Assembly: GCA_013285505.1 (NCBI GenBank)
Contig: CP053450.1
Coordinates: 2,278,796-2,342,795, forward strand
DNA from: Planctomycetota bacterium
GTDB lineage: Bacteria > Planctomycetota > Phycisphaerae > Phycisphaerales > UBA1924
Length of the DNA: 64,000 bases
Direction of reading: 5' to 3'
The position numbers and the translations under genes were made by a program. The notes below the pieces were generated by a model that saw only the letters and a program-made list of their open reading frames with translations, ran no database searches and was not told the origin of the DNA. Below, piece by piece: positions 57,570 to 64,000 of the stretch (position 1 is its first letter; the number at the start of each line of letters is the position of its first letter).

Positions 57570-58474
57570 GCACGGCCATTGCACGGCCGGTCTCATGCCC
57601 GGCCCCACTCATTCCTTCACGACCAGAAGCCGCAGAACCCGCGAGCAAGACCGCCAAGGCTCGGGAGGCTATTGGCCAAGCACTCGGCTCACTCGCCGAA
57701 GACCTGAACAACGGAAAGAGCGAAGGCTACCGCCGATTCCTTTCCGCCATGGCCCGGTTCCATGAGTACAGCTTCGGCAATGTCATGCTGATTGTGTCGC
57801 AGAGGCCCGGAGCCACGCAGGTCGCCGGCTATCGAGCATGGCAGAAGCTCGGAAGGCAGGTCCGCAAGGGAGAGAAGGGCATCGCCATCATGGCCCCGAT
57901 GCTCTTCAAGCCCAAGGACGCGAACGCGACCGACGAGGACGCGTTTCTCCGCTTCCGGGCCGTGTCGGTCTTCGACATCGCGCAGACCGATGGCGATGAC
58001 CTGCCTGAGCCGCCCCGCGTGAGCGGAGACCCCGGTCAGTATTGGGACCGGCTGACCCGATTCGTGGAGGCCGAAGGCATCGCCCTTCGGTACGAGTCGC
58101 TCGGGTCCACCCAAGGCCAGAGCCGCGGCGGGACCATCGCCCTCAGCGATGAACTCGACGAGGCCGAGCGGTTCAGCGTGTTGGTGCACGAACTCGCCCA
58201 CGAGCTCATGCACCAGGGCCCGAACAGGCCCGACCCCAGACCGCCGAAGACGGTCCGCGAGCTGGAGGCCGAATCGGTCGCCTTCGTCGTCTGCACGGCC
58301 GTGGGCATGAAGACCGGGACCGCGTCCAGCGACTACATCCAGAGCCATGGCGGAGACGCCGCATTGCTCGGGCAATCGCTGCAACGGGTCCAGAAGACCG
58401 CCGAGCGGATTCTTGACGGCCTGCTGCCCGAGCCTGAGGACGCAGCAACGCACGAGGAGCAGCAGGACCGCTGA
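57566..58474 (+). CDS. ArdC-like antirestriction protein with metallopeptidase domain
   Basis: This 302-residue protein has an N-terminal ArdC/DUF1738-type ssDNA-binding domain (FLSAMARFHEYSFGNVMLIV, GYRAWQKLGRQVRKGEKGIA) and a C-terminal zinc-peptidase-like domain with VLVHELAHELMHQG (HExxH near residue 210) and ELEAESVAFVVCTAVGM supplying the third ligand. ArdC proteins protect incoming single-stranded DNA from host restriction during conjugation. Its place before the relaxase fits. The overlap with the HTH gene indicates one transcript. Confidence 0.9.
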   Translation: MSTAIARPVSCPAPLIPSRPEAAEPASKTAKAREAIGQALGSLAEDLNNGKSEGYRRFLSAMARFHEYSFGNVMLIVSQRPGATQVAGYRAWQKLGRQVRKGEKGIAIMAPMLFKPKDANATDEDAFLRFRAVSVFDIAQTDGDDLPEPPRVSGDPGQYWDRLTRFVEAEGIALRYESLGSTQGQSRGGTIALSDELDEAERFSVLVHELAHELMHQGPNRPDPRPPKTVRELEAESVAFVVCTAVGMKTGTASSDYIQSHGGDAALLGQSLQRVQKTAERILDGLLPEPEDAATHEEQQDR

Positions 58475-58517
58475 ACAGATTTCCCGCAGGGCGTCTAGCC
58501 GGAATGCGGGACGGGTT

Positions 58518-58544
58518 CGCGTGGGCAGTCCCGATGCCCACGCG
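58518..58544 (+). other. Perfect hairpin after the ArdC-like gene
   Basis: CGCGTGGGCA and TGCCCACGCG are 10-bp arms with a 7-base loop. No T-run follows. It is one of several leader hairpins in this island. Confidence 0.55.
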
Positions 58545-58593
58545 GGTCCACCTTTGGCGGCATCCGCCGCCCAAGGAAATGAAAGGGACACAC

Positions 58594-58620
58594 CGGCATA
58601 CCCCCGGGACGGGTGTGCCG
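58594..58620 (+). other. Hairpin before a small hypothetical gene
   Basis: CGGCATACCC and GGGTGTGCCG are 10-bp arms with one T-G pair. It ends six bases before the GGAG ribosome site of the gene at 58636. Confidence 0.5.
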
Positions 58621-58635
58621 TTCTATGGAGTAGAA

Positions 58636-59028
58636 GTGATAATCAAAGAAATGAAACGCGGTGAGTTCTTCGTCTGTATGAAACGCATCCTTGGCATGAG
58701 TCCGAACACGTACTGGCCTTTTGTCTTCGGTAATCCGGACTATATCGACATCGGTCCGGTTCTCTGCGGCCGGGACTTGGATTTTCGCGTGCTGGTGAAC
58801 TCCGAGGCCGTGTACATCATGACGGGCGGGATGACGCACGAGAACCCGGAGGACACTGTCCGCGTGCTTCGCAGGTCGTTGCTCAGGATCCTAAACCAGC
58901 TGACCGGGGAACCCGCCCGTGGGATCACCCGCGTAGACGGGTCCCTGGCGTGGTTTGGCCGAACCGTTATGGTTCACCACGAGCTTGACGGCAAGAATCC
59001 ATTCATTGCTATTGGTGCGGGCGTGTGA
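58636..59028 (+). CDS. Hypothetical protein of the transfer region
   Basis: GTG 58636 is preferred because GGAG lies five bases upstream and the hairpin at 58594 would otherwise be inside the gene; ATG 58651 is the alternative. The 130-residue product includes MSPNTYWPFVFGNPDYIDIG, FRVLVNSEAVYIMTGGMTHE and a C-terminal GITRVDGSLAWFGRTVMVHH. No known motif, signal or membrane helix is seen. It is followed by a strong terminator. Confidence 0.65.
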   Translation: MIIKEMKRGEFFVCMKRILGMSPNTYWPFVFGNPDYIDIGPVLCGRDLDFRVLVNSEAVYIMTGGMTHENPEDTVRVLRRSLLRILNQLTGEPARGITRVDGSLAWFGRTVMVHHELDGKNPFIAIGAGV

Positions 59029-59034
59029 CAGATA

Positions 59035-59069
59035 GGGTGCCCGGACGGCACGGCCGGGCACCCCTTTTT
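59035..59069 (+). terminator. Strong rho-independent terminator
   Basis: A 10-bp stem, GGGTGCCCGG (59035-59044) with CCGGGCACCC (59054-59063), is followed within two bases by TTTTT. It separates the ArdC transcript from the relaxase transcript. Confidence 0.85.
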
Positions 59070-59187
59070 CACCCACCCCCCAACTGAACGGGCACGGGCC
59101 GAGGACCGCCTCCGGCGGGCAGCGTCTCTCCCGCCCCCCACCCCGCCGTGCCATCGGAACGCTCGCACCCTCATTCCCAGACTCACG

Positions 59188-59193
59188 TATAAT
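59188..59193 (+). promoter_or_regulatory. Consensus -10 box for the relaxase gene
   Basis: An exact TATAAT lies 53 bases before the relaxase start and after a terminator. No good -35 match is seen in the GC-rich upstream DNA, so promoter assignment is tentative. Confidence 0.35.
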
Positions 59194-59246
59194 CTGCGAA
59201 CGCGAGGCAAGGCCCGCATGCAGCGGCGGCCCGCGAGGGGCGTTGT

Positions 59247-62200
59247 ATGCTGCGGATTCAGGTCCAGAATGTTGCCGCAGCCGCCCGGCGATACTTCGTC
59301 GATGGCCTCGCTTCTGATGATTACTACCGGGCCGGCACCGAGTTACCCGGCCACTGGTTCGGCGTGGCCGCCGAGCGAATCGGCATCTCCGGACCCGTTG
59401 AGTACAGCGACTTCGCCGCACTCACCGAGAACCTCCATCCGCAGACCGGCAAGCCACTGACGCCACGCAAGAACGACGACCGCCGCATCGGCTACGACAC
59501 GAACTTCCACGCCCCGAAGTCTGTCTCGGTGGCGTACTTCCTGACCGGGGACGAACGCATCCGTGAGGCCTTTACCGAAGCGGTCCGCGAGACCATGCAG
59601 GAAATCGAGACCCACATGGCCACCCGCGTGCGTCGCGGCGGGGCCAATCATGACCGCGTCACGGCCAGCATGGTCTGGGCCGAGTACCTGCACTTCACCA
59701 CCCGCCCGGTAGATGGTATTCCCGACCCGCACCTGCACGCCCACAACTTCGCGTTCAACTGCACATGGGACCCGGAGGAGGCCCGCTGGAAGGCCGGGCA
59801 GTTCGTCGAGATGGTCCGTCACGCCCCGTACTTCCAGGACGTATTCCACGCCCGACTCGCACGGAATCTCGGTGACCTCGGCCTGCACATTACACCCACA
59901 GAGTTCGCGTTCGAGCTGGGGTGGGTGCCCGACGGCCTCATCGAGCGATTCAGCCGCCGCAAGCGATTCATCGAGACTATTGCCGAGAAGATGGGCATCA
60001 CCGACGCCGCCCAGAAGGCCGGGCTGGGTGCCAAGACGCGTGAACGCAAACGCGACGACATCTCGCTCGAAGAACTCAAGGAAATCTGGCTCGCTCGACT
60101 GACCGACGAAGACAGGCAATGGCTTGATTTGATTTACGAGTCGCTCCAGAAAGGGATTCCCTTCCACGAATCGCCCCAAGTCGAACCGTCGCTGAACGAC
60201 GCCCCCGACATGCACGACATGCACGCGGGCGAAGCGACCCGACCGGCAGAGCCCGGTCGGGCCACGGAGAACGCGACCCCGAACCCGGAGCGGGACGCCG
60301 GCAGGCCCGCGTCTTCGGAGCAGGACCAGCCCAAGGCCGGGCAGGGACCGGAGTCGAATCAACAGCGGGAATACGAGCAGGGTCCGACGCAGGCCGGGCC
60401 CGCATCGGACCGGTCGAAACGCCATGGCAAAGCCGAGCAGGCCCAGGCCGGCCCGTCGGCCGATGGCGAGCGAAAGACGCAATCTCAGGATTCCAAGCAA
60501 CGGTCGGCCGACGGTGCGAAGCGGGCCGGCAGCGGACCCGGCGACAACCGCATGGGGGCCTCGCCCAAGCAAGAAGAGAAGGCCTTCCGTGCTCGCGAGT
60601 CCAGGCACGAGCCACGACCCAGCCTGTCCGCCAAGCGGGCCATCGACTTCGCTCTCCAGCACCTCATGGAGAAAGAATCGGTCGTCACTGAACAGAACAT
60701 CGTCCGCCACGCCATGCGGCACAGCCGCGGCCGAGCGACCCCGGACGAGGTCTGGGCCGCCCTCAAAGAACGCGACGACATCATGCGGAAGACCATCGCG
60801 GGCAAGCGGTGCGTGACGACCAAAGAGGCCATCCGCGAAGAAAAGCGGATGATTGACTTCGCCAAGGACGGCCGCGACCAGATGTCGCCGCTCGGGGCGA
60901 TGCCCCTGAGCCGGTCGGCCTTCAAGCTCTCGGCGACCGACTGGGAGGTCCTTCGCGGTCTGATGGACTCGCGGGACCGCGTCACGCTCCTCAAGATGAC
61001 CGGTGCGAGCTTCCGCCCCGAGATTCTCCGGGCCGCGTGGCAGGGTGTGAACCAGGGCGGTTCGCGGCTGATGGTCTTCGGTGCCACCGCCGCCGCCAGC
61101 CGCGACCTGGAAAAGCGGTACGGACTTCTCAACGGAGCCCCGACCGTCGACCAGCTCCTATCGAATCCCAAGACCACGAAGCGACTCCAAGGAATGTTGG
61201 TCGACAAGGTCATCTGGGTCGAACAGGCCGGACGGCTGGGCACCAAAGCGATGCACGCGTTGTTCGAGCTCGCCCGCAAGAACAACTGCCGCGTTGTGCT
61301 CTCCGGCGATGAGGACGGCCTCCGGGCGTCCGCCCGTGGCGACGCCTTCCGAATCATCCGCAAGCACGCGGGGCTGAACACCGTCGAGTGGCACGTCAAC
61401 GAGCACAAAGAGGGTGCGTTCTTCGAGGACACGTTCTCCATCCGTGACCGCCAGCGGAATGTCGGCAAGCAGTTCGCCGAAAACGGGCGGTACCGCCAGA
61501 CCCCCGTCGGCTCCTTCGTCCACGAAGAAGCCGCCAAGCGGTTCATCGAGGTCAGCCAGCGGAAAAAGACCGCCATCCTGGTGGGGCCGACCAAAGACGC
61601 GGTCAAGTGGCTCAACCGCTCGGCCCGAACATGCCTGCGTGCCGCGGGCAAGCTCAAGGGGCCGGACTACTCGTTCCTCCAGCTCAACCCGGTGTCGATG
61701 AGCCGAGCCGAGAAGCAGGACCCCAAGAACTATCGACGCGGGCAATACATCGAGTTCCACCAGTCGACGCCCGGGTTCCGGTCCGGGGACCGGGCCAGAG
61801 TGGTCGGCGTGCTCCCACTCCTCAACCAGGTCATCGTCAGCAAGCCGCTTCACACGCCCGTCAAGCTCTTCCTCTCGCACGCGGACCGGTTCGCGGTCTA
61901 CGAAGCAGAGCGGAGCCACATCGCCATCGGCGACAAAATCCGCATGACCCGGAACGTCAAGCCGGTGTTCGGCCGCCCCGTCCGCAACCAGAGCCTCCAG
62001 ACCGTGGTGGGCATCGTGCCAGCTACCCGCGACCTCATCCTCAAGAGCGGCCGCATCCTGAGCCGCCGCTGCGGGCACTTCGTGCACGACTACGCGACGA
62101 CGCCGCACGGCTTGCAGGGCCGCAGTGCGGACTCGGTCATCATGGCGGTGGACGGTTTCGACTGGAAGCGGGTCGGCAACGAGCAGCTGACGACGGCCAC

Positions 62201-62564
62201 CGAGTCCGCCGTCAACCGCTTCGAAATCTTCTCCGACTCGGACCCCAAGGAGCTGGACAAGGCCGTCCTCCGCACCGCCAACCGGATGTCCGCCACCGAC
62301 TTCGACGAGCGGGCCGAACACTTCAATGACCAGGCCGAGCACAAGCAGCAGGCCGAGCAGGACCAGAAGGACATGAACGAGGAACACGCACGGCAGGCCC
62401 GTCGAGAGGACTCCAAGGCTTCGGGGCAGTTCAACCGGTTCTGGCAGGAAGTCCGGGACACCGAGCAAACACGGCAGGAGGAGGAGCAAGAGCTCGCCAG
62501 GAAGAACCAAGAGGAGCGGGAGCAGCAGCTCCGCCAATCGGGGAACCATTCGCATGGAATCTGA
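59247..62564 (+). CDS. MobF-family relaxase with degenerate helicase domain
   Basis: This 1105-residue TrwC/TraI-type relaxase has candidate nicking tyrosines in FVDGLASDDYYRAG (residues 26-27) and the three-His metal site IPDPHLHAHNFAFN (His161, 163, 165), both intact. After a roughly 150-residue Gln/Ala/Pro-rich linker (about 310-460) comes a TraI-like region in which the ATPase motifs are eroded. The Walker A position reads VTLLKMTGASFRP with no GKT, and the Walker B position reads VIWVEQAGRLG instead of DEAG. A later SH3-like UvrD_C-type segment (GDKIRMTRNVKP, TPHGLQGRSADSVIMAVDGF) is kept. A Gln/Glu-rich coiled tail ends the protein. It nicks the transfer origin and pilots the strand; unwinding probably needs another helicase. 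Confidence 0.92.
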   Translation: MLRIQVQNVAAAARRYFVDGLASDDYYRAGTELPGHWFGVAAERIGISGPVEYSDFAALTENLHPQTGKPLTPRKNDDRRIGYDTNFHAPKSVSVAYFLTGDERIREAFTEAVRETMQEIETHMATRVRRGGANHDRVTASMVWAEYLHFTTRPVDGIPDPHLHAHNFAFNCTWDPEEARWKAGQFVEMVRHAPYFQDVFHARLARNLGDLGLHITPTEFAFELGWVPDGLIERFSRRKRFIETIAEKMGITDAAQKAGLGAKTRERKRDDISLEELKEIWLARLTDEDRQWLDLIYESLQKGIPFHESPQVEPSLNDAPDMHDMHAGEATRPAEPGRATENATPNPERDAGRPASSEQDQPKAGQGPESNQQREYEQGPTQAGPASDRSKRHGKAEQAQAGPSADGERKTQSQDSKQRSADGAKRAGSGPGDNRMGASPKQEEKAFRARESRHEPRPSLSAKRAIDFALQHLMEKESVVTEQNIVRHAMRHSRGRATPDEVWAALKERDDIMRKTIAGKRCVTTKEAIREEKRMIDFAKDGRDQMSPLGAMPLSRSAFKLSATDWEVLRGLMDSRDRVTLLKMTGASFRPEILRAAWQGVNQGGSRLMVFGATAAASRDLEKRYGLLNGAPTVDQLLSNPKTTKRLQGMLVDKVIWVEQAGRLGTKAMHALFELARKNNCRVVLSGDEDGLRASARGDAFRIIRKHAGLNTVEWHVNEHKEGAFFEDTFSIRDRQRNVGKQFAENGRYRQTPVGSFVHEEAAKRFIEVSQRKKTAILVGPTKDAVKWLNRSARTCLRAAGKLKGPDYSFLQLNPVSMSRAEKQDPKNYRRGQYIEFHQSTPGFRSGDRARVVGVLPLLNQVIVSKPLHTPVKLFLSHADRFAVYEAERSHIAIGDKIRMTRNVKPVFGRPVRNQSLQTVVGIVPATRDLILKSGRILSRRCGHFVHDYATTPHGLQGRSADSVIMAVDGFDWKRVGNEQLTTATESAVNRFEIFSDSDPKELDKAVLRTANRMSATDFDERAEHFNDQAEHKQQAEQDQKDMNEEHARQARREDSKASGQFNRFWQEVRDTEQTRQEEEQELARKNQEEREQQLRQSGNHSHGI

Positions 62565-62946
62565 CAAGCTCAACGAACTCCGCCGGGCCATCCTGGCAGA
62601 GCAGGACGACTCGGCCACGCTCGATGCCGCCCCACGGATGCTGGACATCCGCACCCTGAAAAAGGGGTGGCTGGCCCTCCCGTACGAGAGTCTCCGTCGG
62701 GTCGAGTTCGACCCAGACGGCAAGGTGCCGCTGCGGATTTACTTCAGCTCCCATATTCTGGAGTTGCAGGGACGCAATCTTCAGGCCGTGTACAGAGCCG
62801 TTGCATCGAAGCGGCTCGGACAGCTCCGTGAGATAGGTGAGCGGCACGACACCGGCGAGCCGAACGACGCGGTGGTCCATGTCCTGACCATCACGGAGAA
62901 GGCGAAGAGTGACCAGGAAGCGACCGGTTCGGCAGAGGCCGACTGA
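62554..62946 (+). CDS. Small hypothetical protein co-transcribed with the relaxase
   Basis: This 130-residue protein overlaps the relaxase end by 11 bases. The core KGWLALPYESLRRVEFDPDG and LRIYFSSHILELQGRNLQAV looks like a compact beta-rich domain, with polar tails at both ends. No known family was recognised. It is likely an accessory to mobilisation because of the overlap. Confidence 0.7.
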   Translation: MESDKLNELRRAILAEQDDSATLDAAPRMLDIRTLKKGWLALPYESLRRVEFDPDGKVPLRIYFSSHILELQGRNLQAVYRAVASKRLGQLREIGERHDTGEPNDAVVHVLTITEKAKSDQEATGSAEAD

Positions 62947-63071
62947 AAACCGAACGATGGGCGAGGAGGTCCGAGCAGTGAGTTTGATTTCTTACAGACG
63001 TCTCCCCTTGCGTCCCGCAAGGCCCCATCGCTCCTGTCTCAGCCACTCCGGCAGTATCATGGGGCCCGTCT

Positions 63072-64000
63072 ATGGATGAGACCTTGGAGCGATTTAATCC
63101 CCGGGCGAGCCGGCCCGTGTTCCCACTGTCGGCGCCGTTGCTCCGCGTCTCAAGCAGGGACCAACTGACCGTCAAGGACGCCTTCGAGGGGATCCATGTC
63201 TTCGGCGGGCTGGGCAGTGGTAAGTCCAGCGGATCCGGACAGTCCCTTGCCCACGCGTTCCTCCGGTCGGGCTTTGGCGGGTTGGTGCTCGCGGCCAAGA
63301 CCGACGAGGTCCAGAGATGGGTGGACTACGCCAAGGCGACCGGACGCGAGGCGTCCGTGCTCAAGTTCGGGCCCGAGGACGGCGAGCACTTCAACTTCAT
63401 CCGCTACGAGATGCAGCGGCCCGGGGCGGGTGCGGGCATCGCCTCGAACCTGGTCAACCTCTTCGAGCAGGTCCTGGAGATCCAGAGCCCCGGCAAGGTG
63501 GTGGGCGGCGACCCCTACTGGAGGCAGGCCCGTGCCCAGCTCATGCGCAACGCGATCGAATTGGTCCAGCTCGCCCGGGGGGAGGTCGACTTCGACGATG
63601 TCGCCGCGGTCATCCGGTCGGCCCCGCTCACCCGACAGGAGGTCAAGGACCCGGACTGGCGGAACAAGTCGGTGTGTGCCCGATGCCTCGCCGAGGCGTT
63701 CGACAAGGTGAAGGAGTCGGGGAACCCCCAAGACATTCGGAGCCTCTCGGTCATCGCGGCCTACTTCCAGGAGGAGTTTGCGGGGCTCGACCCGGACCCT
63801 CGCTCCAGCGTCGTGAGCATGGTCGGGGCCCTGACCGACATGCTGCTCCGCGGGCCCCTGCACACCATGTTCATGACCAGGACCACCTTCATCCCCGAGC
63901 TGCTCTACTCCGGGACGATCATCATCTTGAACATGCCCGTGCACGAGTACAACGACGCGGGCAAGTTCGCCCAGGTGCTCTTCAAGACCATCGTGCAGCG
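63072..64000 (+). CDS. VirD4/TraG-type conjugative coupling ATPase, cut by window end
   Basis: The frame starts at ATG 63072 and is open to the last base. It shows Walker A GIHVFGGLGSGKSSGSG near residues 43-58, GFGGLVLAAKTDEVQRWVDY, FNFIRYEMQRPG, FIPELLYSGTIIILNMPVHE and FAQVLFKTIVQR, as in TraG/VirD4-like or TrwB-like ATPases. No N-terminal membrane helices are evident in the first 40 residues, so it may be a soluble TraG/TraD-like variant. It would link the MobF relaxase complex to a type IV secretion channel. The C-terminal Walker B lies outside the window. Confidence 0.85.
   Translation, partial: MDETLERFNPRASRPVFPLSAPLLRVSSRDQLTVKDAFEGIHVFGGLGSGKSSGSGQSLAHAFLRSGFGGLVLAAKTDEVQRWVDYAKATGREASVLKFGPEDGEHFNFIRYEMQRPGAGAGIASNLVNLFEQVLEIQSPGKVVGGDPYWRQARAQLMRNAIELVQLARGEVDFDDVAAVIRSAPLTRQEVKDPDWRNKSVCARCLAEAFDKVKESGNPQDIRSLSVIAAYFQEEFAGLDPDPRSSVVSMVGALTDMLLRGPLHTMFMTRTTFIPELLYSGTIIILNMPVHEYNDAGKFAQVLFKTIVQ

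Overview
The window is GC-rich chromosomal DNA, very probably from a planctomycete. It opens with a paired DUF1549/DUF1553 and DUF1501 gene set, a combination typical of Planctomycetes. A Ser/Thr kinase with a beta-propeller sensor and integrases of the kind common in that phylum agree with this. No rRNA is present, so I cannot name the genus.

Left part (1-19 kb), host-like genes. A DUF1549-LamG-DUF1553 gene (cut by the window edge and frameshifted) precedes a DUF1501 gene. A divergent TetR gene faces a detoxification-like operon: AhpD/CMD-like protein, FMN azoreductase-like protein, DUF1348 protein and a secreted isochorismatase-YHS fusion. Two matching palindromes and a good promoter lie between them. 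Next comes a nitrite-ammonification cluster: lipoprotein, fused ResB-CcsA cytochrome c synthase (frameshifted), NrfH and NrfA. A decayed DUF1501 copy, an empty 1-kb stretch and a frameshifted kinase close this part.

Metal island (18.8-26.9 kb). A 92-bp direct repeat, starting within the 3' half of a tRNA-Gly, bounds ArsR, a Cys-rich secreted protein, a CzcCBA-type RND efflux system and a CDF transporter truncated at the second repeat copy. The CzcB-like adaptor carries an N-terminal array of regularly spaced CxxC/CxxH knuckles, which is the most novel protein architecture here.

Stress and PLP block (27-33.7 kb). A GAF-like/nucleotidyltransferase gene and an Rrf2-hemerythrin pair are divergent from a tightly overlapping operon of ScdA/RIC, hemerythrin, tyrosine phenol-lyase, a ketopantoate reductase-like protein and PdxH.

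Defence graveyard (34-41 kb). A large SF2 helicase is followed by remnants: an HsdM piece fused to another gene's tail, half an HsdR, the HTH tail of a sigma-54 activator, a plasmid-type fragment and a headless integrase that runs into an intact tRNA-Gly(CCC).

Mobile island (41-64 kb). An integrase next to that tRNA begins a plasmid-like element. It carries a probable anti-phage operon (HTH, DUF499 ATPase, DUF3780, DUF1156 methyltransferase, PLD-SNF2 helicase), a replication-initiator-like gene, ParA with a small partner and a candidate centromere, ArdC-like antirestriction protein, a MobF relaxase with a degenerate motor domain and a VirD4/TraG-type coupling protein cut by the window end. 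Several intergenic hairpins precede its genes.

Three otherwise intact large genes each carry one single-base frameshift. Base-calling errors and real decay cannot be separated from this sequence alone.
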